From assembly GCA_037101405.1 (NCBI GenBank), contig AP017964.1:1428001-1492000 (forward strand): 64,000 bases of DNA, given 5' to 3'. Made by a program: the position numbers and the translations under genes. Positions 1-9,011 of this stretch are shown here, one piece after another. Every line of letters starts with the position of its first letter. Position 1 is the first letter of the stretch. Under the pieces are notes generated by a model. That model was not told the DNA's origin and did not search any database. It worked only from the letters and a program-made list of their open reading frames with translations. This DNA is from Candidatus Megaera polyxenophila. GTDB lineage: Bacteria; Pseudomonadota; Alphaproteobacteria; Rickettsiales; Rickettsiaceae.

Positions 1-2
1 AT

Positions 3-203
3 TCATACATCGAAGAAGGATTTAACAAAGGTCTGGTTCGAGGTATTGAAAAAGGTAGAGAAGAAGGTAGAGAAGAGGGGATACAAGCCGGCATGGAAAA
101 AGCCGCAAGTAACATGCTTAAATCCAACCTGGATTTAAAATTCATTTCTTCTGTTACTGGCTTGCCTATTGAAATTCTCCAAAAACTCAAAGCTTCTTTG
201 TAG
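3..203 (+). CDS. C-terminal end of an Rpn-family (PD-(D/E)XK) nuclease/transposase-like protein, partial
   Basis: An open frame runs in from before the window and stops at 201-203. The visible 66 residues begin with a repetitive charged stretch of the form KGREEGREEGIQAG and end in a short helical tail (TGLPIEILQKLKASL). This arrangement is typical of the C-terminus of Rpn/YhgA-type recombination-promoting nucleases, which are abundant in Rickettsiales. The nuclease core lies outside the window, so activity cannot be judged. A 7-bp inverted repeat (224-250) follows the stop codon without a clear T-tract. The family assignment rests only on the tail. Confidence 0.6.
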   Translation, partial: SYIEEGFNKGLVRGIEKGREEGREEGIQAGMEKAASNMLKSNLDLKFISSVTGLPIEILQKLKASL

Positions 204-413
204 ACTCCATAACATGAGTATCAGCCTGATATAGGAGGCTCAGATCAGGCAAACTAAAACCATGCAGCCGTGACTGTATCATCAAGAGATGAAACAAAGA
301 TATGAGAGATAAACTAATATCAATAATGCGATATTAATTATTAGGAGAAATGGAGTTGTAGTAACACAAAAAGATAGTTAATATTAAAAGTTAATTAATA
401 GGTTTATGTTATA

Positions 414-605
414 GTGAAAAATTTTATAAGTTTAATTATTGTTGGAATTTTTATATCATTTTCACCCCATACCTTTGCTAATTTGGGATTAGAACAAGAA
501 TACTGGTTAGAAGAAATTGAAAAACATGGTGGATTAAAAGAGCGAGAGGTATCTAGGCTTCTTAATGACAAGCAGGAAGGGCATAAAAAAGTTATTACGA
601 TATAG
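414..605 (+). CDS. Small putative secreted protein (63 aa), function unknown
   Basis: This short ORF begins at a GTG. Its first 22 residues look like a signal peptide: a Lys near the start, a hydrophobic core (FISLIIVGIFISF) and an ANA-like cleavage region (TFANLG). The mature part is about 40 residues, charged, with several Glu and Lys. No family is recognised. It stands alone between an Rpn-like tail and a decayed leucine-rich-repeat gene, so it could itself be the surviving N-terminus of a larger lost secreted protein. Coding status is uncertain. Confidence 0.35.
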   Translation: MKNFISLIIVGIFISFSPHTFANLGLEQEYWLEEIEKHGGLKEREVSRLLNDKQEGHKKVITI

Positions 606-734
606 CTAAGGTTATTCAGCAGAATCCTGTTAAACTAAAAATATTGTAATTAATATGTATAGAAATGATCAAGCTATACGAGAGATTTTATCAAATATTC
701 TGCTACCAGCAATCGCTAATAATGATACTATAAC

Positions 735-950
735 AACTTTAATCTTAGTGGCCTTCCAGAGAGTTCACCCCTTTTAAGAGATAAGATAATTGAAAACAAT
801 AAAACATTAGAATATGTCACTCTAAGTAAACAAGATTTTGATAACAAAGGGGTTATTGCGATAGCCAAAGCTCTAAAAAATAATAGTACTATTAAAATTT
901 TAAACTTTGTATTAAACGAAATTAAGACTGAATTATTTTGTTTCTTCTAA
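735..950 (+). pseudogene. Fragment of a leucine-rich-repeat (RNI-like) protein
   Basis: An open frame of 71 codons without a proper start contains NKTLEYVTLSKQDF followed by DNKGVIAIAKALKNNSTIK. The second part matches the ribonuclease-inhibitor-type leucine-rich repeat, in which 'gAkaiAeaLknNstl' is the repeat signature. Only about one and a half repeats survive, and the frame is broken on both sides. In Rickettsiales such genes usually encode host-interaction proteins, but nothing functional can remain here. Confidence 0.55.
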
Positions 951-987
951 GGGGCAAGTTGGTCGCGTAAGCCAACTGAACTTCCCC
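951..987 (+). other. GC-rich inverted repeat in AT-rich surroundings
   Basis: GGGG(CA)AGTTGG and CCAACT(GAACTT)CCCC pair across a nine-base loop, giving a stable stem that stands out from the AT-rich context. It lies directly after the leucine-rich-repeat fragment and just before the maturase-like fragment. It is not followed by a T-run. It could be part of a mobile-element end or a structured RNA remnant; the sequence does not decide. Confidence 0.3.
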
Positions 988-995
988 ACTAGCTT

Positions 996-1168
996 CTATT
1001 TTTTTGGCAGTTAGATTATACGCTAGTTAGGTGGGTAGAGAAGAAATATAAAAGGTTAAAAGGAATTAGTCAAAATGCAATTAAATGGCTTAAGCGGAAT
1101 GCAGCGCAAGTAAGAGACCACTATGTTTGTACATTCAGATTATATATCAACCAAATGACTGAATAATA
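996..1168 (+). pseudogene. Remnant of a group II intron reverse transcriptase/maturase C-terminus
   Basis: The frame after an in-frame stop reads YTLVRWVEKKYKRLKG and continues to a stop near 1168. The spacing Rw-x-x-KYKRLkg resembles the C-terminal maturase/thumb region of group II intron-encoded proteins (typically 'RWAmrKYKrLrg'). No reverse-transcriptase core, no YADD motif and no convincing intron domain V were found around it. The assignment rests on about 25 residues and is tentative. Confidence 0.4.
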
Positions 1169-1411
1169 TGAGCCTTATGAGCTGACGAGTTCTCTGAATG
1201 AGTAAGAAAACTATATATTTTAAATAATAACTTAAAGTTTTATGAGAACATTATCAATTAACCATATGTTAATTGTTGCTATTATTCTAGAAAGTTAAAG
1301 AGATTTTATGTAATCTAAGAAAAATCAAAATTAGTTTATTTAAAGCTATTTTTTCATACAATGATAGGGTCCATTTTCAATACTTCTTCTATTTTTAACG
1401 CGAGTTGCCAA
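1169..1411. other. Intergenic stretch with no recognisable gene
   Basis: AT-rich sequence between the maturase-like fragment and the IS982 transposase. No ORF or RNA gene was recognised. The final 50 bases probably include the outer end of the IS982-type element, but its terminal repeat could not be fixed because the other end is missing. Confidence 0.4.
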
Positions 1412-2257
1412 TTAATTTTGCATATCTAGATCCTCTATTGGTAGCAAGCTTTTTATAGAAGGCTTATTTTCTTGCAACTGGTAATTGATCAAGCAAGATA
1501 GCATATGACTAAATGCATTTGTAACTGATCTATGCCTAGAATGCTCCAATTTCTCAAGAAATTTAAGTTTTCCTATCACGGTTTCTATCAGTGCTCTTTT
1601 GAGCAACATTACCTTATCTGTAATTGGCATTAGCATATTTTTCATATTCTTTTTAACTCGAGTGACAAGCTGAATGCCTTTAGCGTATAAATCTTCAAAC
1701 AACTCTGTAGATATATAACCACGATCTCCAAAAACTTTGCCATAAATACCAGAAATCATGCTTCTCAACCCTTTTCTGTCATCCTTATTACCACTACTAA
1801 AACAAACTTTGATCAGATTGCCTTCTGGATCTATGATCAAATGTAGTTTAAGTCCAAAAAACCATCCTTTTGTGGTTTTACTTCTAGCCGCTATTCCTTT
1901 AAACACTTTATGTGAGTTGATGCGATAATTCTTGCAAACTGCTATACTGGTAGCATCCACAAAAGAAAGGCCAGTGCATTTTGTAAGTAAATGATGTAAC
2001 AATAGCATTAAATACGGCATATTTCTGCCTATCAATTTAGTAAAATTCGCATAGCTCACAAGTTTAAAGTCTATTGTATGATAGCGCATGATTACTTGTT
2101 GATAATAATGTTTAAAACAATCACAACAAGAATCATAGTAACCAATTATTATTGTTAGTACTTCACTTATTGATAAATAATTACTTATACCTGGCTTAGA
2201 TTTTCTACTAGTAATTGTAGAAAAATTACTCGCCAAACTTTTTATAAAATCATCGAC
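1412..2257 (-). pseudogene. IS982-family transposase, 5' end cut off by an IS-A copy
   Basis: From about residue 36 of the open frame the sequence is a classic IS982 transposase: FVDATSIAVC with the first Asp, HKVFKGIAARSKTTKGWFFG, the second acidic position at FGDRGYIS, and a terminal KRALIETVIGKLKF plus EHSRHRS block. The first 35 or so residues of the apparent ORF are read from the neighbouring IS-A terminus (2258 onward), so the native start is lost. The remaining frame is uninterrupted, which suggests recent inactivation. The missing N-terminal part is not found elsewhere in the window. Confidence 0.85.
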
Positions 2258-3580
2258 TATAGTGGACTGAAAAATCAAGACAAATTTTTGTAGATTTTGT
2301 TTCCTATTATCATGCTGCATTTTGTAATGCATTGAGATAAACATCCATAGGTTTTTTATAACCAATACTAGAATGAAATCTTCTATTATTATATTTATCT
2401 ACATATATGTTAATCCCCTCCCTAAGTTCTGAGATATTGTTAAATTCATTTATAAATATACAATTATATTTTAGAGTCTTAAAAAATCTCTCCATAACAA
2501 TGTTATCGATGCTTCTGCCTTTACCGTTCATAGAGATTTGTATACCGTATTTCTCGAGTATTTTTATATGTTCTGAGCCGGTATACTGACTACCTTGATC
2601 ACTATTGAATATCAGCGGAGGTGGGTACTTACTAAGAGCGTCTTCTAAAATACTCGTTACAAGGCTTGCATCCATTGAATTTGACAGTTTATAACTCAAT
2701 ATAGCTTTACTGTGCCAATCTATAATTGCTGCCATATACATAAAGCCTATCGGGGTTCTAATGTATGTTATATCCCCGCTCCATACTTCATTTGATCTTG
2801 GTACGTATACAGACCGACTACCGTTATATATTTGCCAATAAGGCTCAAGGAGATATGGATATATCTTATGATCTTTATTCTGCATAGAGATAGATTTCTT
2901 TTTCTTTGGATAAATAGCCTCTATACCCATAATACCCATGTATTTGAGAGTACGATCTCTACCAATATTTAATCCTTCCTCTAATAAAGATTTATAAATA
3001 AAACGATAACCATACTCTGGATTATCTGTATATATTTCATCTATTCTATCCATAATCTTTTTGTTGTATAAGCTCATTATTTGGGGCTGATAATAAAGCA
3101 TAGATCTATTTATCTTCAATAATTCGCATTGTCTTGCCATTGATAATTCTTTCAGCTTGGAATCGACAAGATCTCGTTTATTTGCTATATCCAAGCCGTT
3201 TAGCTTTCCCAACGCCCAGTCCCTCTCTATTGTAGCCTTCCCCAGAGCTTTTGCTAATTCATCATTTTGAGATTTTAACTCCTCAATTTCTGTTTTGTAC
3301 TCACTGACTACTTTTGCCGGCTCAAAAGCCATTGATGCATTACTTAAAAAATGCTTCTTCCAATTTTGAATAGTCTTTGGAGTAATTTCATATTTCTTTG
3401 ATAATTGAGATATAGTTACCTCCGATTCTAGTAATTCCAACACTACTTTAGTTTTATATTCTGCACTGAAATTTTTAATATGCTTTTTTGTCATATATTT
3501 AAATTATGTTTCTTTTAATTTTATATCTTTTGCGAAACAAAACTATTGATTTTACTGTCTGACTTCTTCAGTCCACTATA
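2258..3580 (-). mobile_element. IS-A copy 1: 1,323-bp IS3-family insertion sequence, complete
   Basis: The element is bounded by TATAGTGGACTGA and its complement TCAGTCCACTATA and has the same length and sequence as copies 2, 3 and 4. The flanks differ (GAC before, ATA after), so there is no target duplication, unlike copies 3 and 4. The left flank is an IS982 transposase gene and the right flank a glycosyltransferase gene. This junction is therefore best explained by recombination between two IS-A copies rather than by simple insertion. Confidence 0.9.
2310..3494 (-). CDS. IS3-family transposase of IS-A copy 1 (394 aa, single ORF)
   Basis: The protein begins with a helix-turn-helix (about residues 8-50, including SQLSKKYEITPKTIQNWKKH). 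A coiled coil follows (about 65-95), and then an rve integrase core. The DDE triad is visible as D in WSGDITYI, D in NSDQGSQYT and E in VMERFFKTLK. Most IS3 elements split these parts into OrfA and OrfB joined by a frameshift, whereas here they are one uninterrupted reading frame. The product should cut and rejoin element ends. It is identical in translation to the copies at 4793, 9392 and 27133. Confidence 0.93.
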   Translation of the reverse strand: MTKKHIKNFSAEYKTKVVLELLESEVTISQLSKKYEITPKTIQNWKKHFLSNASMAFEPAKVVSEYKTEIEELKSQNDELAKALGKATIERDWALGKLNGLDIANKRDLVDSKLKELSMARQCELLKINRSMLYYQPQIMSLYNKKIMDRIDEIYTDNPEYGYRFIYKSLLEEGLNIGRDRTLKYMGIMGIEAIYPKKKKSISMQNKDHKIYPYLLEPYWQIYNGSRSVYVPRSNEVWSGDITYIRTPIGFMYMAAIIDWHSKAILSYKLSNSMDASLVTSILEDALSKYPPPLIFNSDQGSQYTGSEHIKILEKYGIQISMNGKGRSIDNIVMERFFKTLKYNCIFINEFNNISELREGINIYVDKYNNRRFHSSIGYKKPMDVYLNALQNAA

Positions 3581-3690
3581 ATACTTAGGCTCTTACCAAA
3601 GCTCCGCTTTAATGTTTCTACTAAGCGCGCACCTCCATCTCTTTGTATATCATCTGGATTATATTTTTCGGTAACAAGTAGTATTTTCAT
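3581..3690 (-). pseudogene. N-terminal fragment of a glycosyltransferase, cut by IS-A copy 1
   Basis: The frame starts with ATG directly after the TAA of the upstream gene and reads MKILLVTEKYNPDD followed by a GGARLVETLKRSFG segment before running into the IS-A end. A hydrophobic beta strand followed by a Gly-rich loop and a helix is the usual start of a GT-B glycosyltransferase. Only about 36 residues remain. The head-to-tail arrangement with the gene at 3691 shows that both belonged to one operon transcribed leftward. Confidence 0.5.
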
Positions 3691-4706
3691 TTAAATATTT
3701 CTAAATAATTTCTCATAGCCTGTGAAAATTTTATTCCAGTCAAAATTAGTTTGAATTTTCATTTTAACAGCAGGTTTTTTTACTATATGTGCAGTACGTT
3801 TAGCAATTTCTTGTGCTTCATCAGTTAGGTTAATTAATAGACCATGAGGAGGATACACAATTTCTGGTAATGCCCCACTTTTTCCTGCAATAACAAAAGT
3901 TCCAGCTGATAACGCTTCCAGGATTGCACGTCCCATTCCTTCTGAGTGAATATAAGAACCACCTTCAACTTTTGTTACTTCGTCTTTACTAAGCTGCATA
4001 TAAATATCTGCATTGAAAATTTCTTGAAATACCTGTGTGTTATCTAATACACCTAAGAACTCAACAACTGAGTTTAAGTTATGTTCCTGAACTTGCTTTT
4101 TTATTTTAGTAAACAAGGGCCCATCTCCTGCTAATTTAACTTTAAACTTTAAACCACACAGGACCAATTCATTAATTACTGATATCATTAATGAATAATT
4201 TTTATAAGGAACAAAACGTGCAGCACAAAAAATAGTAACTAAATCATTTTTTTGGTGCTTAATATTTTTAAAACCAGAAACGTCTACTCCTCCAACAAAT
4301 CGTTTAAAAGGGATTTTGATTCCAATGCATTTAAGCCTTTTTTCAGTATATAATGAGTTGGTAATTAATATATTAATATTATCATTTATTGTTCTAACCC
4401 AATATAACTGGCGTGCTTTATGACTAAAGCAATTATTCTCAACCAATGGAGCTTTTAATATCTCGTTACCGCCTGTTCGATAAAAGAATTTTGCACTTGG
4501 AAATATATTACGGATTTTTCTAAACTCTTCAATCCATCTACCACTATTAAAGAATATAATATCTGGATTTGTATCTTTACCTAATTCATCAATATTTATT
4601 TTAATGCTTTTATGATTTGATATTAAACTATCACTTGCATCCTGATTTTTTGTAACAATTCCTAAAAGAGTGAAATTCTGATTATTCCTAAAATATTTAA
4701 TAAAAT
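3691..4706 (-). pseudogene. GT4-type glycosyltransferase, N-terminus lost to IS-A copy 2
   Basis: The open frame continues up to the IS-A boundary at 4706, upstream of the first internal ATG at 4446. The amputated protein therefore still holds about 338 residues. Its C-terminal half shows the GT-B glycosyltransferase group 1 signature: FCAARFVPYKN, LAGDGPLF, VEFLGVL, then SEGMGRAILEALSAGTFVIA with the conserved E-x7-E type acceptor region. It would have transferred a nucleotide-activated sugar in surface polysaccharide assembly. The start codon, the first strand and any promoter are missing. A shortened product from 4446 is possible but probably inactive. Confidence 0.8.
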
Positions 4707-6029
4707 TATAGTGGACTGAAGAAGTCAGACAGTAAAATCAATAGTTTTGTTTCGCAAAAGATATAAAATTAAAAGAAACATAATTTAAATATATGACAAA
4801 AAAGCATATTAAAAATTTCAGTGCAGAATATAAAACTAAAGTAGTGTTGGAATTACTAGAATCGGAGGTAACTATATCTCAATTATCAAAGAAATATGAA
4901 ATTACTCCAAAGACTATTCAAAATTGGAAGAAGCATTTTTTAAGTAATGCATCAATGGCTTTTGAGCCGGCAAAAGTAGTCAGTGAGTACAAAACAGAAA
5001 TTGAGGAGTTAAAATCTCAAAATGATGAATTAGCAAAAGCTCTGGGGAAGGCTACAATAGAGAGGGACTGGGCGTTGGGAAAGCTAAACGGCTTGGATAT
5101 AGCAAATAAACGAGATCTTGTCGATTCCAAGCTGAAAGAATTATCAATGGCAAGACAATGCGAATTATTGAAGATAAATAGATCTATGCTTTATTATCAG
5201 CCCCAAATAATGAGCTTATACAACAAAAAGATTATGGATAGAATAGATGAAATATATACAGATAATCCAGAGTATGGTTATCGTTTTATTTATAAATCTT
5301 TATTAGAGGAAGGATTAAATATTGGTAGAGATCGTACTCTCAAATACATGGGTATTATGGGTATAGAGGCTATTTATCCAAAGAAAAAGAAATCTATCTC
5401 TATGCAGAATAAAGATCATAAGATATATCCATATCTCCTTGAGCCTTATTGGCAAATATATAACGGTAGTCGGTCTGTATACGTACCAAGATCAAATGAA
5501 GTATGGAGCGGGGATATAACATACATTAGAACCCCGATAGGCTTTATGTATATGGCAGCAATTATAGATTGGCACAGTAAAGCTATATTGAGTTATAAAC
5601 TGTCAAATTCAATGGATGCAAGCCTTGTAACGAGTATTTTAGAAGACGCTCTTAGTAAGTACCCACCTCCGCTGATATTCAATAGTGATCAAGGTAGTCA
5701 GTATACCGGCTCAGAACATATAAAAATACTCGAGAAATACGGTATACAAATCTCTATGAACGGTAAAGGCAGAAGCATCGATAACATTGTTATGGAGAGA
5801 TTTTTTAAGACTCTAAAATATAATTGTATATTTATAAATGAATTTAACAATATCTCAGAACTTAGGGAGGGGATTAACATATATGTAGATAAATATAATA
5901 ATAGAAGATTTCATTCTAGTATTGGTTATAAAAAACCTATGGATGTTTATCTCAATGCATTACAAAATGCAGCATGATAATAGGAAACAAAATCTACAAA
6001 AATTTGTCTTGATTTTTCAGTCCACTATA
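4707..6029 (+). mobile_element. IS-A copy 2: 1,323-bp IS3-family insertion sequence, complete
   Basis: The ends are TATAGTGGACTGA and TCAGTCCACTATA, as in copy 1 but in the opposite orientation. The left flank is glycosyltransferase DNA (ending AAT). The right flank (starting AAAGCAAGG) is the second half of an IS256-type transposase gene, at exactly the base where IS-A copy 4 interrupts its IS256 host at 28370. The two flanks therefore come from different loci, and the copy is a recombination joint. Confidence 0.9.
4793..5977 (+). CDS. IS3-family transposase of IS-A copy 2 (394 aa)
   Basis: The translation is identical to the other full IS-A transposases: N-terminal helix-turn-helix, coiled coil, then the rve catalytic core with the DDE residues in GDITYI, NSDQGSQ and MERFFKTLK. 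The reading frame is intact, so this copy is presumably active. ATG lies 86 bases inside the left terminal repeat, and the end region holds no other gene. Confidence 0.93.
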   Translation: MTKKHIKNFSAEYKTKVVLELLESEVTISQLSKKYEITPKTIQNWKKHFLSNASMAFEPAKVVSEYKTEIEELKSQNDELAKALGKATIERDWALGKLNGLDIANKRDLVDSKLKELSMARQCELLKINRSMLYYQPQIMSLYNKKIMDRIDEIYTDNPEYGYRFIYKSLLEEGLNIGRDRTLKYMGIMGIEAIYPKKKKSISMQNKDHKIYPYLLEPYWQIYNGSRSVYVPRSNEVWSGDITYIRTPIGFMYMAAIIDWHSKAILSYKLSNSMDASLVTSILEDALSKYPPPLIFNSDQGSQYTGSEHIKILEKYGIQISMNGKGRSIDNIVMERFFKTLKYNCIFINEFNNISELREGINIYVDKYNNRRFHSSIGYKKPMDVYLNALQNAA

Positions 6030-6696
6030 AAAGCAAGGAAAGCTGGCAAGGATTATTACTCGACATAAAAAGCAGAGGTCTGATACACTCTCCTGCCTTA
6101 GCTGTTGGAGATGGAGCACTTGGTTTTTGGGGAGCTCTGACAGAAGAATATCCTACTACGGTACATCAGCGCTGTTGGGTACATAAGACTTCTAATATTT
6201 TGAATAAGTTACCAAAATCTCAGCAAGCTAAAGCCAAGCAAATGATACATAATATTTATATGGCTAGTTCTAGAGAAGAAGCTGAATCCAGTTGGAAAAA
6301 ATTTATCTTGGCTTATTCTGCTAAATATCCTAAGGCTACAGAATGCTTATTGAAAAATGAAAAAGAGTTATTAGCTTTTTACGATTTTCCAGGGGAGCAC
6401 TGGATACATTTGCGGACAACTAATCCTATTGAATCTACCTTTGCTACGGTTAAGCATAGAACTAGAAAATCTAGGAATTGTTTTTCGAGAAATACTATTA
6501 TTGCTGCTACCTATAAATTATTCCTTGAAGCAGAAAAAAGGTGGAAACCTTTACGAGGTAAAAACCGCATTGCCCAAGTTATTAATATGGAAAAATTTAT
6601 AGATGGAATTCATGTAAGTGAAATTAGTAACGATAACTTAAATGAGAAAAAATATGTTGCCTAATTTTTTTCATACACAACATTTGACAATAACTC
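6030..6696 (+). mobile_element. IS-C right half: 3' part of an IS256-family element
   Basis: The segment begins with the AAA duplication and second half of the IS-C transposase gene and ends with the IS-C terminal repeat (complement of GAGTTATTGTCAAATGTTGTG). Its left half and left terminal repeat are absent, because IS-A copy 2 joins directly to unrelated glycosyltransferase DNA. The sequence matches 28370-29036. Confidence 0.85.
6033..6664 (+). pseudogene. IS256-family transposase, C-terminal half only
   Basis: The frame enters from the IS-A junction as SKESWQGLLLDIKSRG. It shows the mutator-type core: AVGDGALGFWGAL with a catalytic Asp, TVHQRCWVHK, and the Glu region TTNPIESTFATVKHRT. The first half with the helix-turn-helix and first Asp is missing at this locus. 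An ATG at 6200 opens a 154-residue frame, but it would not encode a functional enzyme. The stop codon overlaps the end of the neighbouring wecB frame on the opposite strand. Confidence 0.88.
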
Positions 6697-7776
6697 TATT
6701 TTCTCTAGTATTTTTACTATACGTTCAGAAGCATAACCATCTCCATATGGAAAATGTATTTTTGACATCTTTGATAATAAAATAGGATCTTCCAATAACA
6801 TTCTAGAATGTTTAAAAATATTTTCTGTATTAGTGCCAACTAAAATCCCTGTACCTTTTTCTATAAGTTCAGTTCTTTCTGTCACGTTTCTTGCAATAAG
6901 AACCGGCTTACCCAAAAATGTCGATTCTTCTTGGATGCCACCAGAGTCAGTTATTATAAAAATACATTGAGTTAAAAGTTTTACAAATTCAGCGTGATCT
7001 AAAGCTGCTAATAGTTTTATATTACTTATTCCAGACAATATTTCTTTTACTTTATTATGTACTGAAGGATTAGGATGGAGACAAAAGTTGATTCTAACAT
7101 CAGGAAAATTCCTAGCTATATTTTTTAAAGCATTGCAAATGTTTATCAATGGTTCACCATGATTTTCTCTTCGGTGAAGAGTTACGACTATACTTTTGTT
7201 TGATAAATCGAAATTAGATTTTATATTTTCACTAATAACTTTTATTGCATCAATTGAAGTATTACCTACAACCCAAATTTTATCATCATTTACTCCTTCA
7301 TTAATAAGGCAAGTTTTTGCTTTTTCTGTTGGAACAAAAAAATAATTACTGATTTTATCAATAATTATTCTGTGTGCTTCTTCCGGCCATGGAGAATATA
7401 AATTACCACTACGTAATCCCGCCTCGACGTGCGCAACTTTAATTTTAGCATAAAAACCGGCTAGTGCTGCTACTAATCCTGTAGTAGTATCACCTTGGAC
7501 AATTATTAAATCTGGTTTTGTTACTCCTAGTAGGTTATTAAATTGTAATAACATATAGGCAAAGCTCTGAGATAAAAAAGCATTTTTCTTATAAGGCCTG
7601 AATTGATAATCAACCTTTATATTATTACTGGTAAACAATGAATCAACTAGTGATATATGTTGCCTTGTAATACATATTTTATTTCTCAAAAATCTACTGT
7701 CATTTAGTTTTATAGCGAGTGGAATCAGTTTTATTGCTTCTGGTCTTGTACCAATTACTGTTAGAATGTTCTTCAT
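6661..7776 (-). CDS. wecB: UDP-N-acetylglucosamine 2-epimerase (WecB), C-terminal tail replaced by IS sequence
   Basis: The enzyme interconverts UDP-GlcNAc and UDP-ManNAc for surface polysaccharide synthesis. Family motifs are present in order: IGTRPEAIKL at the N-terminus, QGDTTTG, HVEAGLRSGN, PEEAHR, VTLHRREN and the C-terminal TDSGGIQEES. I prefer the ATG at 7776 over the one at 7782, because with IS-B removed this ATG overlaps the wecC stop codon as ATGA. An IS256-type end has inserted at about codon 357. The last 11 or so residues (from about LLSNVV to EKN) are read from the IS terminal repeat. The catalytic core is complete, so it may still work, but its promoter and partner wecC are disrupted. 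Confidence 0.88.
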   Translation of the reverse strand: MKNILTVIGTRPEAIKLIPLAIKLNDSRFLRNKICITRQHISLVDSLFTSNNIKVDYQFRPYKKNAFLSQSFAYMLLQFNNLLGVTKPDLIIVQGDTTTGLVAALAGFYAKIKVAHVEAGLRSGNLYSPWPEEAHRIIIDKISNYFFVPTEKAKTCLINEGVNDDKIWVVGNTSIDAIKVISENIKSNFDLSNKSIVVTLHRRENHGEPLINICNALKNIARNFPDVRINFCLHPNPSVHNKVKEILSGISNIKLLAALDHAEFVKLLTQCIFIITDSGGIQEESTFLGKPVLIARNVTERTELIEKGTGILVGTNTENIFKHSRMLLEDPILLSKMSKIHFPYGDGYASERIVKILEKIELLSNVVYEKN

Positions 7777-7885
7777 TTGCATCTACCAGTAAAATCAAGA
7801 TATACAATATATAATGGTACCCAAAAACTGGACTGCTAAAAATGCAAAATGAGATATAATTTCACAACAAGGGAATGGAAATTAT

Positions 7886-8185
7886 ATGTCTAAAAAAGCG
7901 AAGCAATATAGTGCGACGGAAAAAACAAAAATTGTTATAGAAGCAATAAAAGCTGAAATGACAATAGCACAAATAAGCAGTAAGTACGGGGTTCATGCAA
8001 CTCAAATACAAGCATGGAAAAAAAGAGGTATAGAAAATTTAGTTAGTGGTTTTCAAGTTAAGCCGGCAACAAAAGATCCAGACAATCAAGATTTGATAAA
8101 ACAATTATATGAACAAATAGGACAGTTAAGCGTTGAGCGTGACTGGCTGAAAAAAAAATCTACATTGTTTGGACTTGGAAACTAG
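7886..8185 (+). CDS. IS3-family OrfA (helix-turn-helix protein) of IS-B copy 1
   Basis: This 99-residue protein has a helix-turn-helix (MTIAQISSKYGVHATQIQAWKK) and a C-terminal leucine-zipper-like segment. It provides DNA binding for IS-B. The frame ends shortly after a run of nine A residues (8150-8158). At that run a -1 slip would join it to the catalytic OrfB, the standard expression mode of IS3 elements. Confidence 0.9.
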   Translation: MSKKAKQYSATEKTKIVIEAIKAEMTIAQISSKYGVHATQIQAWKKRGIENLVSGFQVKPATKDPDNQDLIKQLYEQIGQLSVERDWLKKKSTLFGLGN

Positions 8186-9011
8186 GAAAAGTATGATTGA
8201 TAATAATTGTAGAAATCTAAGCATTGCTAGGCAATGCGATCTACTTTTAATTAATAAATCTACTTATTATTACAAGGCAAAAGGAATAACTACAAGAGAC
8301 TTAGAAATAATGAAAGTAATTGATGAAATCTACACAGAGCATCCGTATTTCGGGGCCAGAAGAATGTCCAGGCATCTTGTACCGTTTGGAATTGTTATCG
8401 GTCGCAAAGCGGTAAGTCGTTATTACGGAATAATGGCAATAGAAGCCATTTATCCTAAAATGAATTTAAGCAAGCGCAACCAAGCTCATAAGGTATATCC
8501 TTATCTTTTAAAAGGCGTTGAAATTACTAAGACAAATCAGGTATGGAGCACCGATATAACTTATATTAGAATGGCACAAGGATTTGTATATCTAGTAGCC
8601 ATTATTGATTGGTTTAGCCGTTATATTCTGAGCTGGAAGGTTTCAATTAGCTTAGAAAGTGATTTTTGCATCGACGCACTAGAAGAAGCCCTAGAAAAGC
8701 ACGGTCAACCTGAGGTTTTTAATACCGATCAAGGTTCTCAATTTACGTCAAAAAATTTCATCCACGAACTTGTTAAACGTGAAATCAAGATTAGCATGGA
8801 CGGTAAAGGTAGGGCTTTAGATAATGTATTTATTGAAAGATTTTGGCGTTCATTAAAACAAGAAAAAATATATTTGATAATTTTAAATACTGTCAAGGAG
8901 GTAAAAAATGCTATAACAGATTACATAACTTTTTATAATAGTAAAAGGATGCACCAATCCTTGGAATATTTAACTCCAGAACAGGTGTATTTAACAAAAA
9001 TTATTGGCTAA
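8169..9011 (+). CDS. IS3-family OrfB (DDE transposase) of IS-B copy 1
   Basis: The frame overlaps OrfA in the -1 register and contains a complete rve integrase core. The catalytic acids are in WSTDITYI, NTDQGSQFT and FIERFWRSLK. The listed start is only the first possible start codon. The functional product is expected to be an OrfAB fusion of about 370 residues made by frameshifting at the A9 run. The gene is intact. Confidence 0.9.
   Translation: MDLETRKSMIDNNCRNLSIARQCDLLLINKSTYYYKAKGITTRDLEIMKVIDEIYTEHPYFGARRMSRHLVPFGIVIGRKAVSRYYGIMAIEAIYPKMNLSKRNQAHKVYPYLLKGVEITKTNQVWSTDITYIRMAQGFVYLVAIIDWFSRYILSWKVSISLESDFCIDALEEALEKHGQPEVFNTDQGSQFTSKNFIHELVKREIKISMDGKGRALDNVFIERFWRSLKQEKIYLIILNTVKEVKNAITDYITFYNSKRMHQSLEYLTPEQVYLTKIIG

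Noticed and set aside
1170..1215. Possible group II intron domain V after the maturase-like fragment (GAGCCTTATGAGCTGACGAG)
   Set aside because: The conserved catalytic triad and tetraloop-stem geometry of domain V are not present, and the resemblance is limited to the first few bases.
2407..2589. 60-residue ORF antisense to the IS-A transposase, repeated in every full IS-A copy
   Set aside because: It recurs only because IS-A is repeated. It has no ribosome site or recognisable domain and lies opposite the conserved catalytic core.
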